Of a stretch of DNA of 64,000 nt, positions 23,389-36,900 are shown one piece after another. The notes under the pieces are model-generated. The model made no database searches. It saw only the letters and a list, made by a program, of their open reading frames with translations, and was not told the origin of the DNA. Numbering within the stretch: position 1 is the stretch's first letter; every line of letters begins with the position of its first letter. The stretch is from Helichrysum umbraculigerum (taxonomy: Eukaryota; Streptophyta; Magnoliopsida; Asterales; Asteraceae), in assembly GCA_949592205.1 (NCBI GenBank), contig CATIUR010000004.1:10214001-10278000 (forward strand), written 5' to 3'. The translations under genes were made by a program, and so were the position numbers.

Positions 23389-24296
23389 TAACATCGATAT
23401 ATCTCTAATACCTAGACTAGCTACAAGATAATATAATGTTACCAACTTTCCCTCATGGGCTCATGGCTTTTACATCAATATAAATATGTATTATTAATTT
23501 ATAAATTATGATTTTAGTTTTCACTAATTAAAGCTATTGTGTTTTATGTCGCTTAACCCGCAAGGCTTTTTGACTATTTGACTCTTGCAACACGACCAAT
23601 AATAATACTTTACTATTTCAAAACCTACTTTACTAATAATTAATTAATGGGATTTGTAGAAAGTTTTATATGTACCGTCCTTGAGAATGAAACGAAGAAC
23701 CATTAGGTCTCTAGAAAAGGTTTTTCATGATATATAGTCAAGATTTCAATATAATCAATAGATAGATATAATTAGTCTTTGGATCAACTTATGCATACAT
23801 TTGCTTAACTTGTATAGTTTGTTATCACATATTTTAATTGGTAGTATTTCCATATTATATCTCCCTTTCCCTTAATTAGCAATCTAAACAATTCTTCTAA
23901 CTCCAATCTAGATTAATCATATATAAACTCTTGTCATTTGCTTGTTTATATATATATACACGCATCCTTATCTTTTTAACTTAACTTGTATCCAATCGAT
24001 CTCGATCGAGCTAAGATCAACCGTACCTAGCTAGCCACGACATTTGTGTTTTTACTAGCATTATTTATTTATTTATTATATATATCATATCATTGGGTGG
24101 TTTTTATCGATCTCATGGGATTTTACAAAGCCCGTATACAGATAACACTACACCATCTTCTATTTTACATCATATTGTACTTTCGATACGTGTAGTCATC
24201 ATTTCCATTTTTAATTAAAATTTGGTATTTTATCTAGTAAATGTTATTACAATTTTGATTACTTTTAATTAGCATAAACACTTACTAGATTAACTA
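23389..24296. other. AT-rich intergenic DNA, no gene seen
   Basis: No supported gene or repeat boundary was recognised. Confidence 0.5.
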
Positions 24297-24476
24297 TTAG
24301 ACCACTCCCATCGGGTGACTTCGGTTGGCGTCAGTTTCAGCCGACGGAGCCGACACCGATGGCACCAAACCGTTGGTTCGGTCCGTCGGTTGGTTTCCGT
24401 CGGATGGTGAGAAGTGGGGACCGCTTATTATTATTTTTATTTTTATTTCAAAACTAGATGTTAAAGGATAAAAAAA

Positions 24477-24953
24477 GGGCTAATAAATAAATTAGTTACT
24501 GTACTTTACCAAAATGTTCAATTTCATTACTGAACTTTTATTTTGTTCAATTGAATTACTTAACTTACGAAACCGGGTTACAAGTGTGATATCCCCGTTA
24601 TAACTAAATCGATGCTGAATTATAAAATCGATGGTATCAAGAAAGGATGTAATATATCTATTTGTATTTGAAGAATGTTTAAGAGAAGATAGTTTATACG
24701 ATGGAATAAATAAAATAGGATATTATTCTAAAAAATGAATGTTCAGTAACGAAATTGAACATTTTCGTAAACTACAATAACTAATATGTGTTTTTTGCAT
24801 ATTTCGTGGCATGATGTGGAAGAATGATTAGAAACTTAAGTAACAATTTAATCAATTATTTAAATGTTCAGTAATTCAATTGAACACAATGAAAGTTCGG
24901 TAGCGAAATTGAACATTTTAATAAAATACAGTAACTAATATGTATATTAACCC
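24477..24953. mobile_element. Long-TIR MITE nested in the Harbinger element
   Basis: The first and last roughly 75 bp are inverted copies (ATTAGTTACTGTA, AAAATGTTCAATTTC and TTGTTCAATTG recur in both arms). The ends are GGGCTAATA and the inverted GGGTTAATA. Short A-rich flanks (TAAAAA) look like a TSD, but its exact length is unclear; MULE-like by TIR length. Confidence 0.7.
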
Positions 24954-25164
24954 TAAAAATTTTAAAAACACACCCAACGGTTTGTTTTTTGACCGTTATT
25001 TTTATTTTTTTAATTTCTTTTTAAACACCACTTTTTAACAATAAATACACACTCAAATTTACCAATTTCCATACAACAATTCACTGCAAGTTCATACACC
25101 ACAATTCACACAACTTTTACACATTCCGTACACCTCCATTTCAAATACAAAAGCTCTCAAAGAA

Positions 25165-26503
25165 ATGTCTAAAAACAACAAATCAAAATCCAAAACAAAA
25201 AAGAAAGATCAATAAAATGTAGCCAAAGATATGTGGCAAAATTTGTTGAACAATCCGTTACCAAACCCAAATTCACCAACGGGTTCGGCATCCGCTCAAA
25301 CAAACTACCAATCCACGTCTCAACCTACGGGATGTGCAAGTTTCGCACCCATTGCAAATCCGTACCAACTTGCACCCGATGACCCGATAAATAATTACCA
25401 ATTACAAGGGTGGTACCAAGGCCCACAAATCACCAACCACACAATTTTGGCAAAACACACGATGGTCACCACCACACCCACAATTTTTACAAAATACATC
25501 CAACCCGAATTATCAATTTTCACATTATTCTCCAAACACACCAAATCCCAATTACCAACAAACTAATTTTACCGTACCCGAAACGTTAGAAGAAAGTTCG
25601 GATGAGGCACAACTCGAATCCGAGACTCAACTCGAAGCCAAAAAGGGTAAAAGAGTTCAAATTCGGTGGTCAGACGAGGAGGCTAGAATTTTGGTGGAAC
25701 GGTGGATACATTGTTCCAAAAATGGAGTTCAAGGAAAGTCTCAATCAAACGAGTCTTTTTGGAATAAAGTTCAGCACGGTTACATTTCCTGTGTGCCACT
25801 AAAACGTAACCTTAATCAACTTAGCGGCAAGTGGAATAAGATTTCGCACGACACAAAAATATTCTAAGCCCTCTATAAACACTATTATGAGATTTGCCCT
25901 CAAAGCGCTGCCAATAATGAAGACGTTTTAAATGCTACCCGAAAAGGTTTTAGGCAACAAATGGGTAATCGTAAATTTATTTACGAATCATGTTGGAATG
26001 TTCTAATATATTACCCAAAATTATTTACCGAGCCGGACTTAATAGGTAATGAAGATATGTTCCAAGTGGAACCCACCAATCTTGACGCGGACGACATCCC
26101 AATCAATACGTCCCTTGATGCAAACATGAAAAGGTTGTTCAAAGACGACCACATACGCCGTCCACCGGGTCGAAAGTCAGTAAAAAGTACGGCTTCATCT
26201 GAAGTCGGTTCGTCTTCAAGAAGTGTTCATTCCGAAAAACTAGAAACCCTTGAAGCCGTTAAGAATACCGTCCTATTGCAACTAAAAAGGCAATAGCAAT
26301 GATACCGAAAACAATATGAAAAAGCGGCTTACAAAGTGTTGAGTTTTTTATTTTGTAAAACATTTGCAAAACGTGCCTCTAAAAAAGAACTCAAATCGAT
26401 CAAAAGTGCTCGGAAAGAAGTGGTAACACTCTACCAAGACAAGTATGGAGGAGGCGACTGGGACAAAGACGCGAATGAAGCCGACGAATCGAGCTCGGAT
26501 TAG
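25165..26503 (+). pseudogene. SANT/NAM-associated Harbinger protein gene, broken
   Basis: An ATG at 25165 opens a Lys-rich N-terminus, but a TAA at 25213 interrupts it. The same frame continues as a Pro/Asn/Gln-rich region (25231-25566). After a frame change come a SANT-type region (QIRWSDEEARILVERWIHCS, SFWNKVQHGYI, LSGKWNKI), another stop near 25866, a middle part (25961-26296) with IRRPPGRKSVK, and a basic then acidic C-terminus ending in ESSSD at 26503. The layout matches the other Harbinger gene at 1235. At least two stops and a frameshift are present, so it is decayed. Confidence 0.7.
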
Positions 26504-26759
26504 ACTACTTTATTTAAATTCTAGTGTTTTTATTTTAATTATTATACTTTTTTTATTTAATTGTAATGTTTTTATTTTAATGAAATGTGTTTTATTTTAA
26601 TTATTGTGTTTTAAATATTTAATTAATTAGTCAGTGGATCCCAGAAAAATGAAGTAACGGAGCACTGATGGCAGAGGTTTATCTGTCTGTTTCTGAAAAA
26701 AAATGACGTGGTACAGACGTGGCGTGCCAGTTTCTCTCACAGATGAGAATGATCTTACT

Positions 26760-26884
26760 CAATGTTTTGAAAACAGGTTGAACCGGTCCGGTTCAACTGG
26801 TCAGACCGGATCCAGATACAAAACCGATTGAACCGGATCCGGACAGAAATCGGTTTGCTCAAAAAACCGGTTTTTAAAACATTG
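26760..26884. mobile_element. hAT-type MITE (125 bp)
   Basis: The left end CAATGTTTTGAAAAC and the inverted right end CAATGTTTTAAAAACCGG are TIRs. The exact 8-bp TSD ATCTTACT flanks it (26752-26759 and 26885-26892). The left TSD copy overlaps the last bases of the Harbinger element, so this MITE landed on its edge. The interior is rich in AACCGG and CCGGTT. Confidence 0.9.
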
Positions 26885-26903
26885 ATCTTACTATCTAGTT
26901 TTA

Positions 26904-27731
26904 GAGTAAGGTTCAAATGAGTACAGCAACTCTTGGTGAGAATAAGAGAACCAATAGGAATGAGCCATGTGTTCCTTTACTCTCCCTCCTCCAAAATTTT
27001 AAATCTTAAATACCTCTTAAACGGTAGGTCAAAAAAATATAAAAATTGCACCATAAAAATCAGCGTTTTATTCTCTTCGATTAGAGATGTGACAATGTAT
27101 ACTTTTGACGAACTTTTTTTTTTCCGGTTTTTTGGTGGGTTTTGAAATCGAGTAACACATGTGTTAGAAGCTGATAACACATGTGTTACTCGCTGCTAAC
27201 ACATGTGTTATACGTTGGTAACACATGTGTTACAGGCTAGTAACACATGTGTTACCAGCGTGTAACACATGTGTTGGCAGCGAGTAACACAGCAGGCTAG
27301 TAACAGGCTAGTAACACATGTGTTACAAGCGTGTAACACATGTGTTGGCAGCGAGTAACACAGCAGGCTAGTAACACATGTGTTACCAGCGTGTAACACA
27401 TGTGTTGGCAGCGAGTAACACAGCAACTAACACATGTGTTAACAGCTAGTAACACATGTGTTACTAATTTTGTAAAACAAAAAAAAAAAAGTTGTCGAAA
27501 GTATACCTTGTAAGATGGCAAATCGAAGAGAAAAAATGCTGATTTTTATGGTGCAATTTTTATGATTTTTCGACTTACCGTTTGGGAGATATTTAAGTTT
27601 AAAAAATATGGGGGAAAGTGGGCTTTGTGACACGTGTCACATTCTAGTTGATTCCTCCATTCTCACCAAAAATTTCATTACCAAAAATTTCATTCTCACT
27701 AAAAATTCTATTATCATTTTAACCTCACCCT
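26904..27731. mobile_element. MULE-like foldback element (828 bp)
   Basis: The arms (about 26904-27125 and 27480-27731) are inverted copies of each other, sharing GGTGAGAAT, AAATTGCACCATAAAAATCA and CTCTTCGAT. A 9-bp TSD CTAGTTTTA is present at 26895-26903 and 27732-27740, which fits Mutator-like elements. The centre holds twelve ACACATGTGT palindromes. There is no transposase. A relative lies at 45223. Confidence 0.85.
27150..27470. repeat. Array of twelve ACACATGTGT palindromes
   Basis: TAACACATGTGTTA-type units alternate with short linkers (CGCTGC, GGCTAG, CAGCGTG). Twelve copies of the 10-bp core were counted. Part of the array repeats as a longer block (GGCAGCGAGTAACACAGCA occurs three times). 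Confidence 0.95.
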
Positions 27732-27740
27732 CTAGTTTTA

Positions 27741-30207
27741 ACTGTGACAACTTTTGTGTTCAAGTGGAAGGGACGTAAATTTTCCTTAATCTCATAACCA
27801 ATAGTACTCTAGTAGGGTAGTTGGTAGGTTTATAAAAATTGAGTGGAATAAATTTTTAAAATTTGCCTTTATGTCTTTTCTTTTCTTGTGACATAAGTTA
27901 TTTGATTAGGTTGATCGAGGATAAGATTTTTTTATCTTTTTTCCAACCATCAAAGCCAAAAAGGCAAAAATAGAGAAATGAACTACTATTTCATAATGTA
28001 AAGAAGCGTGTATGTTTGTATGTATGTAGAAACGATTATATTAATCAACGTGGAAATGAACTAAATTAATCATAACATAATTATTATATCAGTATCTGTA
28101 TAAACATAACCCTAAAGGTTATTTTTAAAATTTTAACTGTCACGTGAAAACCGTCAACTTTTATAAAGTACTATCAATCGGCATGAAACCATCAACTTGT
28201 AGTTGAATAGTCAACTTTAATCATATACTCCGTAAGTTGATTTTATAATCATCATTTAACAAAGCACTCGTGACTTTTTACTAAATCGTTATTGCAACAA
28301 TACTGTACTATTCAAAGACGATAACAGAGGTTTGATTGGTTTAATTTACAGAAAAATAAGTGTATACAATACGCTTTATCTAAATCAATGGTTGATAAAT
28401 ATGTAACTAGACAACTCAAAATAGAAATACACAAATTATATATTTATATATATCGAATTATAAGAAAGTGAATTAAAAAATACCAAATTAATGGTGAAAA
28501 TAAATTTCTTGAAAGAATAGTAAAATATGTTTGCCAATGGATATATTCAAAGGACCCTTGATATATAAACCTATATACATGAAGATAGACATAATTCATT
28601 CAATGGTTTCATGTAATTATCTCTCATTATTTCTCTATTTAAAATTCAAGCTAAATATATACGTACCAAGGGTTGATCAGACTGTTTAACTAAACCCTTA
28701 TTTCCGCTCACTTAGTCCTATAAAACTCAATTATCTCGTTACTACTCATTTTATCAAATCTTAACTAGGGCGTTCAATCGATCAGATTCAAAAAGTTAAG
28801 TTACTAGGTTTGAGTTACTCCGTATTTGCTTTTTAATCAAGTATAAATCTACCCGAGACCCATATCGAAATATTCCAAGCAACCCAAAATAAGGTTTTGA
28901 GTTATTTGTCTAGGTTTCAGATTACCCGACTAAAAAAAGATTAAATTTGAATTTAATTAGTGTTCTTAGTATCTAGTCATTAAGTCAAAAACAAACGAGC
29001 CCTTAATCTTTTATATTAAGTTATATATATATCTGGATAAATGGAATTATTTTTAGCCCCTTAAGTTATAATAATAATAATATTAACAATAATAATAATA
29101 ATAATAGTTAATTTTATTGAATTATCAGAAAAAATTAAACATAAATGCTTATTTATCAATGCTGGGGAATACAAAACAAAGTTATATATTAACATGACAT
29201 AATTACAGGGTTTTAATCAAGTAAAACTCGAATACAACATTGAGATTATATTCAGCAAATACCAAAACAAACAAGTACCCATTCAACCCAAATAATCAAA
29301 TGTATCGGGTTATGTTTCGTACTTTTACCGACTCCAAGTCTTACGAATTCACCATTTAATCCATCAAATGATTCACTTATTGACCTTATAAACATGTATA
29401 AGAATATAAGAATTCTACTCCATTTTTTAATACACTCTTTTTCATTCAATGTATGTATTATGTATGTATTATTGCTAACCAAATTAAACAACTCTCTCAA
29501 CTAATTACTTTTACTGATTACTGATTCTCTCTTCTGTCACTTTCTAATTTCCTTTAATTAAAGTGACATCGTTACTTTATTAGTAATAGATTAAGTCTTG
29601 GATCAGAATAATAGATTGGCTTAGAAAAGAAAGGATGACCAAATAATTTCATCTTTTGATTTTCTTGGTTTATGACTTAGATTCACTACATCAATCATAA
29701 TGATATTGCATCATAACGACACTATATATTACCGACATTGTATTTTAACTGCACTGCATCCTAACAATACTACATTTTACCCCTATAAAATTGTAACTGT
29801 TTTGTCTGCCCCTACTTCCATTGATTCTCTCAACTGGATACATAAATTAAACACTCTTATAATAATTATTATTATTATTAATATTAATATTAATATAAAT
29901 TATAATATACAATAAAAAAAACGTTTTTTACATTTCAAGGAAATAACAGTTTGATCACGACTCATTTCCAAATTAACAAACATTACAATTCATAATATTA
30001 AATTAAAATTAAATTAATTTCCACATATTAAAATCATAATAATCTTATTTAAAAGCATCTTCGAATCTCTGATTTTAGCTACGAAATAAAATGGTCCCTC
30101 TCTCACCTCTACAAACATATACATACAGCTACCGCGTGTTAAATCTCCATTACTAATTTATTACAGATTCATATATTCAATTCTTCATTTCAACAAATTT
30201 TTGAATT
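27741..30207. other. Intergenic DNA and RBOHF promoter region
   Basis: AT-rich with ATT/AAT runs (29070-29105, 29866-29895). No supported gene. The last 200 bp include a short CT/AC-rich leader before the ATG at 30208. Confidence 0.4.
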
Positions 30208-33200
30208 ATGAAAGGCGGTGGACGTCACGAACGCCGGTGGGCTTCCGACACGGTACCGGACAATATGTTATCCGGCAGTTCATCACCGGCGTACACCGAC
30301 ACGTCATCAGTTAATCCTAATGAAGAATTTGTTGAAGTCACTTTAGATCTTCAAGATGACGACACTATCGTATTACGCAGCGTCGAACCGGCAACAGTTA
30401 TTCAAATCGATCACGAATGCGGTACGGATACACCGTCGTCGTCTCGATCACCGTCAACTGTACGACGCAGTCCGTCTAATCGATTACGTCAGTTCTCACA
30501 GGAGTTGAAAGCTGAAGCGGTTGCGAAAGCGCGGCAATTTTCGATGGAGTTTAAACGGTTTTCGTGGAGTTACGGACACGCGTCACGTGCTTCGTCGTCT
30601 TCAGCGACCGTAGGTGGAGGTGGAGGTGGTGGTGGTGGTTTGGATTCTGCGTTGGCTGCACGTGCATTGCGTAGACAACGTGCGCAACTTGATCGAACGC
30701 GTTCTGGTGCTCATAGAGCTCTTAAAGGACTTCGATTCATTAGTAATAGTAAAATTAATGGAGTAGATAGATGGAATGAAGTTGCGAATAATTTCGATAA
30801 GCTTTCGAAAGACGGATTTCTATATCGTGCGGATTTCGCACAATGCATAGGTTTTTAACCTATTTTCGGTCTTCTTAATTTTAAATTTTTTAAAAAAGGA
30901 AATAATCCGTGCTGTTAACTTACTGGATGCAAAATGCGGACTATTACAAGTAGTGAAGTAGACATGATTATGTTAATTATTTGTTTTGATATGAAGGTAT
31001 GAAGGATTCTAAGGAATTTGCGCTTGAAGTGTACGATGCGATTAGCAGAAGACGAAGATTAAAAGTTGATAAGATTAGTAAAGAGGAATTATACGAATAT
31101 TGGACTCAGATTACCGATCAGAGTTTCGATTCTCGTCTTCAGATCTTCTTCGACATGTATGAATTTTCAATTAATTCTTCATTATGAATTGACAATGATT
31201 ACAATTCAGAAGGAATATGACAGAAACAATTGTTGTATTTAATTTACAGGGTGGACAAGAATGAAGATGGAAGAATAACGGAAGAAGAAGTGAAAGAGGT
31301 AATTTACCTTCATTAATATAATTATTATCTTATAATTCTTGTTATAAACTTTTTTAATCGAAATAATTTGTCATTGAAAAATTCAAACATGTTTTAGTGT
31401 TGATGAACAGTTAGAATGAATTATTTTTGGGGGTGGGTTGAGAAGGGTGGCGAAGTGGTTGAAGGGCTTTTTCTGTTGTACAAAAATCTTTATGCATGTG
31501 TTTTGGGTTGATTTGGTGGTCATTTCTGTTTTACAAAATCTTCCCACTACCTACATCAATATATTCTTCATTTATCATTTATTTATATCAATTCTTTTGG
31601 ATGAATCAATTATTTTTTATAAAGATTGGAGTAATTATAATATTTGTTTTTGTACGTGTAACGATATTATCAAACTGACTTCAATCATTTTTTTACTGGA
31701 TATCATGACAACATATCTATCTATATATCTATAAATTATAATGATAATATTAAAAATGTAGGTAAAAAGGTTTTAAGTGGATGTTATCTTATCTGAGATT
31801 TACTTGACAACCAATAAATCTTAATTCTATAAGATTACTAAACTGCATCATTTTGAGTTATTAAACCTTATTATCAATCCGTAAAGTATATTATATTGGT
31901 TATTTATCTTGACATTTTAAAATAATTTATACACATTGCTTTTTTTTTTTTTTTTTTTGTCTTCTCAAAATATGAAATTGGACTATAGGAGTAACATTCC
32001 TTTAAATAAAAAATGGAATAAATTCACAGTTTCTATAAATTCACATGCCTTACAAGAAAGGAAACTAATGTCCAGAAGTGTGACATGGGTATGTAAAAAA
32101 GCATGTGCTGTGATAATATTCCAGTACCATTTACGACCTATAAAAGCCTTCATTTTCCCTTTTTGACACAAATTCTTGCAATCTTTATATTCCAGATTCA
32201 GAATTTATTTATTTATAGATAATTTTTGGGTATCAAAAAACCTAAGGGAATAAAGTACCATACTTCCATATATATAGCCTACGCATTTTTTTTTTAATAG
32301 ATGTATACGTGTATGATATTCCAAACATGGAAGTAATAATTCTTATACAGAAGTGGTATTTATTTATTAAAATGAAAATAAATAAAAGAGGGGGTTGGTG
32401 AGGACTTTTTCTTAGTAAAAAATATTCCATTTTGAATAAGAAAAATGAATGAATTGAACAGATCATAATGCTAAGTGCGTCAGCAAACAAGCTATCAAGA
32501 TTGCAAGAACAAGCGGAAGAGTATGCAGCTTTAATCATGGAAGAATTGGATCCCGAAAGACTTGGCTACATTGAGGTACGCGTGGGCTCCATTTTTTTTT
32601 ATATTTTAAGTAGCTTTCATCTGGTTTCCACTCCCCATTATATAATTTTCCTTAGTTTCTTTTCACATTACTTACTTGGTTATATATGTGTCATTCAAAG
32701 CAAAGTCTATCTTTACATGCATTAGCCATCACAATTTAAATAGTGGAGTACAATATTTACAAGGTTGCTACTCTTCATACCTCTCATTTTTTTATTCTGT
32801 ACTTTTTCTGTACTTTATTTCATCACTTTTTCTTACATTCTGTACTATTCTGTACTTTTCAATGATTAAGTGGTATGGTGAGTAAATATTAGGGGGTATG
32901 GATAGATAAAGCCATTTACAATATAGGTATTATGTTAATTATTACGTTTGAATGACATGCAAACATATAAAGCGGTTTAAGGTAAATTGTTGAATGATTA
33001 GTGTCTTTTTAACCCTTTTTCCCCATTAACAATTTACTGTTTACGTTGATAGATCTCCTACTACTGGAGTACTTTTTTATTATAATATATACGGAGTATA
33101 TGATATAAAAATGTCATTATATCTAAGTTATCTATTTTCACACGTCTTTTATCTAATCTGTTATGACATGATAGGTAGATTCTGGTCTATATATAAGTTA

Positions 33201-33872
33201 GAAATTATAGGGGATTGAGATTCTAATTTTGATAATCTCAATCCCTTAAAAGTGAGAAGCATTGTTTGGTAACAAAATGTAGATATGGATTCTTGAAAAA
33301 ATAATCCCCTATAATCCCCTAAACAAGAAGTCATTCAAATTAGATTCTAAAAGAATCCCCATCCACTATAATCCCCAACTACTAGAATCTACATCTCCAT
33401 CTCCATCTAGTTTGTTGCCAAACACACCCTAAGTATTAAATTGATATATTTTACTACATTATATGGAAGAAAATTCTGCTTCATTCGAAACCCAAATGGA
33501 GTAACAACGGAGTATTTAAAAATTGGAAGTAAACTATTAATCAATGAATAAATATATCTTGTGCTAATGTTTAATCATAACCTAAAACAGAAAAATAAAA
33601 ATAAAATAAAATAGTTAGTGATGGTGAGCTGGCTGCCGTATGGGACATTTGACTTGATAATAAAATTATGTGAGCTAGGTGTCTGCTTAGTATTTTATAA
33701 AACTCAATGAAAACGTTATATCTTTATTATTTGAATGATGATCCTTACACCACCAAAATTATCCATACACCACTAACTGTGCTTTACAGTATTGTACAGT
33801 ACAACCCTGTAAAGCACAGTTAGTGGTGTATGGATAATTTTTGGTGGTGTAAGGATCACTCCCTTTATTATT

Positions 33873-33927
<55 letters not shown>

Positions 33928-36900
33928 TATATTATAAGTTATAAACTATGAATATCAAATAGAGTTCATAAAAACCAGTGAAGGTAATCTTCATATTCGA
34001 CAAAAATATATTTATTTTAGTAATTTAATTAAATGATCAAGTGGTGTATGTTAGTTTTTTCAAAGTCAGTGCCGAGTAGTTAGGCGATAAAGCACATACT
34101 AAGATGAGATTAACTTGTTGTTCAACTGTCCCACGAAGAACTAATGAAATGTATCACCTTTGGAATGCACACACTCTTTTGGTTGTTCAACTGCTGCTTT
34201 CATAAAAGAATATGGTAGAAAATTATCATGAAAATAAGACATTTATTTATTAACAAAATGTCTTATTATATAAAGGTAAAGAACTACTGGTCATCAGTTA
34301 AACCCATTGATTAATTATGGGTCAAGTTGGGTAATATTTATGAGGGGATGCGTTTGTTAGGTCTATCTCTATTTTTTTAGATGGGTCTAAATGGGTATCT
34401 AATGGGTCATAAAAAAATTTTAACACCTTATTTTAGTTTTCACTCAAATAATTTTTTTTTTTATGGAAACCCGATGGGTCGACCCGACTCGAGAACCATT
34501 TGACCCGGACCAGTTTAGACTCATCCTCTTAAATATGACTCATCTAAACCTGGACCCATTTAGACCCAAACCTATTTAGACCCATGACCCGACCCGACCC
34601 GTGCATTTTGCCACTAATAAGTTAAACTATAAAAAATTATTTTATCTATTGACATGTGTCATTTGTCGATCAGTCAAGTTTCAAGACTTTTAATCAACAA
34701 AGTTAATGAGAAAAAAATGTTATTAATCTAACAAGGAATATATCATAATCATTCTTTTTAATTTTGTTTTATTTTTATGTTTTCCACTTAGTTCCCATGC
34801 TTCATCTCAGCATGTTGACACATGTTAAGCCAGGTTGCTGTCCTGATAATGAACATTATATGTTCCCATCATGAAATTTGTTGTATAGTCCCTCATTTGC
34901 GCGTATTCTCCACTATGCCATGTGTTTAAAGTAGTCAACCATATATTCTTATCATCAATAGCATTAATTGAAAAAAATTTAAAAAAAAAAAAATTCCCTA
35001 AAAATGTGTACACAATGCTTTCATAAGTAGTGTACAATAACCCTTGACTTTTATAGGATGGGCACTCTTCACATTATTGTTGACAAAACAATAGCAAATG
35101 ACTTGACTTTGGATAATTGTACTAGTTATATTAGCTTAGACATTGATTAGACTTAAACTTTTATTAATACGATATCGTATCTGCTTATTCGTTAAATGTT
35201 TGATGACCCATAACGCTGAGTGGTGGTTTTATAATCTTACTAACTTTTCAAAATGACTTTTTGTTATGATTTACCAGCTATGGCAGCTAGAAACACTTCT
35301 CTTGCAAAAGGACACTTACCTAAACTACAGTCAAGCCTTGAGCTACACAAGCCAAGCATTGAGCCAGAATTTACACGGGTTGAGAAATCGTAGTCCTATA
35401 AAGAGAATGAGCTCGAAATTCGTTTATTATTTACAAGAAAACTGGAGGAGACTTTGGATTATTAGCTTATGGATTTTAATCATGATTGGTTTATTTCTAT
35501 GGAAGTACTTTCAATACAAACAAAGAGCTGCATTTGAAGTTATGGGCTATTGCGTTCTCACGGCTAAAGGCGCAGCCGAAACTTTGAAATTCAATATGGC
35601 TATTGTTTTATTGCCTGTATGTAGGAACACCATAACTTGGCTGAGGTCCACCAAGTTGTCTTATGTTATACCTTTTGATGACAATATCAACTTTCACAAG
35701 GTTTGACTTCAGTATCATTTACTTCTATTTTAGCACTTCATCTAGAGGATGCAAAATGGGTGGGTCATATGTATCAGGCAACAGGCTAAAAGAGTTGAGG
35801 TAAATAAATGCACTTACTGCATTGGATAAATGGGTCACCAGTGCTGAGCTGACCAAAGACACAATTTTTCCATTAATAATATATGTGAGAATATATAAAG
35901 AGTGTGTGTGTTATATGTGATCATTATAATTAAATTTATTACAATTTAAAAATTAGTTCGTTCAACCCATTTGACCCGTCTAACCCGTTAAAGTTAAAGC
36001 ATACTCGTTCATGTTAACGCAATTTTAACTTGCTTATGCAGACTATTGCTGCAGCTGTTGTAATTGGTATAATACTCCATGCGGGTAACCATTTGGCATG
36101 TGATTTCCCGAGGCTTATAAACGAAGATGAAAACAACTACGGTCTTAACATGAGCCAATTCTTCGGTGAAAATAAACCAAGTTATGTAGACCTTGTTCGA
36201 GGGGTGGAGGGTGTAACCGGAATTATAATGGTGGTATGCATGGCAATTGCGTTCACACTTGCGACTAGCTGGTTTCGAAGGAGCCTAGTGAAGCTACCAA
36301 AGCCGTTTGATAGGCTCACAGGCTTTAACGCATTCTGGTATTCACACCACCTCTTTGTTATCGTGTACATTTTGCTGCTAGTCCATGGATGGTTCCTTTA
36401 TTTTGTCAAGAAATGGTACAAAAAGACGGTATAGTTTCCAGCTTCTACTTTTAAATTTAACATAAGATGGTACATTGTGTTTTTGATCATAATTGGGACG
36501 TGATATGATTACAGACGTGGATGTATATTGCATTTCCGGTCCTGCTATATGCAGGGGAAAGAACTCTTAGATATTTCCGGTCAGGCTCCTATACTGTCCG
36601 TATACTAAAGGTTAGACATACACACCATACATTTTCAAAAACCTATAGGTGGATAAAAGGGTGGGTTGGATGAAAGTCAATGCGGATTCAGGTTAAATTA
36701 GTTAGTTTTTATATATGTTAAAATGGATCGGACTGATTGAGACAATACCCTTTCTGTCGATTTCTTGCTTATATACGATTCGTTAGTGTGCCAGATATAA
36801 TTACAAACATTATCTTTTTTTTAATATTCGTCTAACTTTTTGGAGGTTGTATGCATTTAAAAAACACATTTTGGGTAACTTCTGGACCGTTTGACCCACT

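Larger units (their letters stand above)
24300..26754 (+). mobile_element. Second PIF/Harbinger-type element (2455 bp)
   Basis: The left end GACCACTCCCATCGGG and the inverted right end GATCATTCTCATCTG are imperfect TIRs. The TTA TSD is seen at 24297-24299 and 26755-26757. It carries a decayed SANT/NAM-associated gene (25165-26503) and a nested MITE (24477-24953), but no DDE transposase. Confidence 0.85.

Noticed and set aside
27150..27470. CRISPR-like regular repeats
   Set aside because: Plant nuclear DNA; the repeats are palindromes with short near-identical linkers, not spacers.
27208..27633. Overlapping minus-strand ORFs full of NTCVT/HVLHA repeats
   Set aside because: They only translate the palindrome array of the foldback element.
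29252..29915. ORFs upstream of the oxidase gene
   Set aside because: AT-rich chance frames without domains or exon context.
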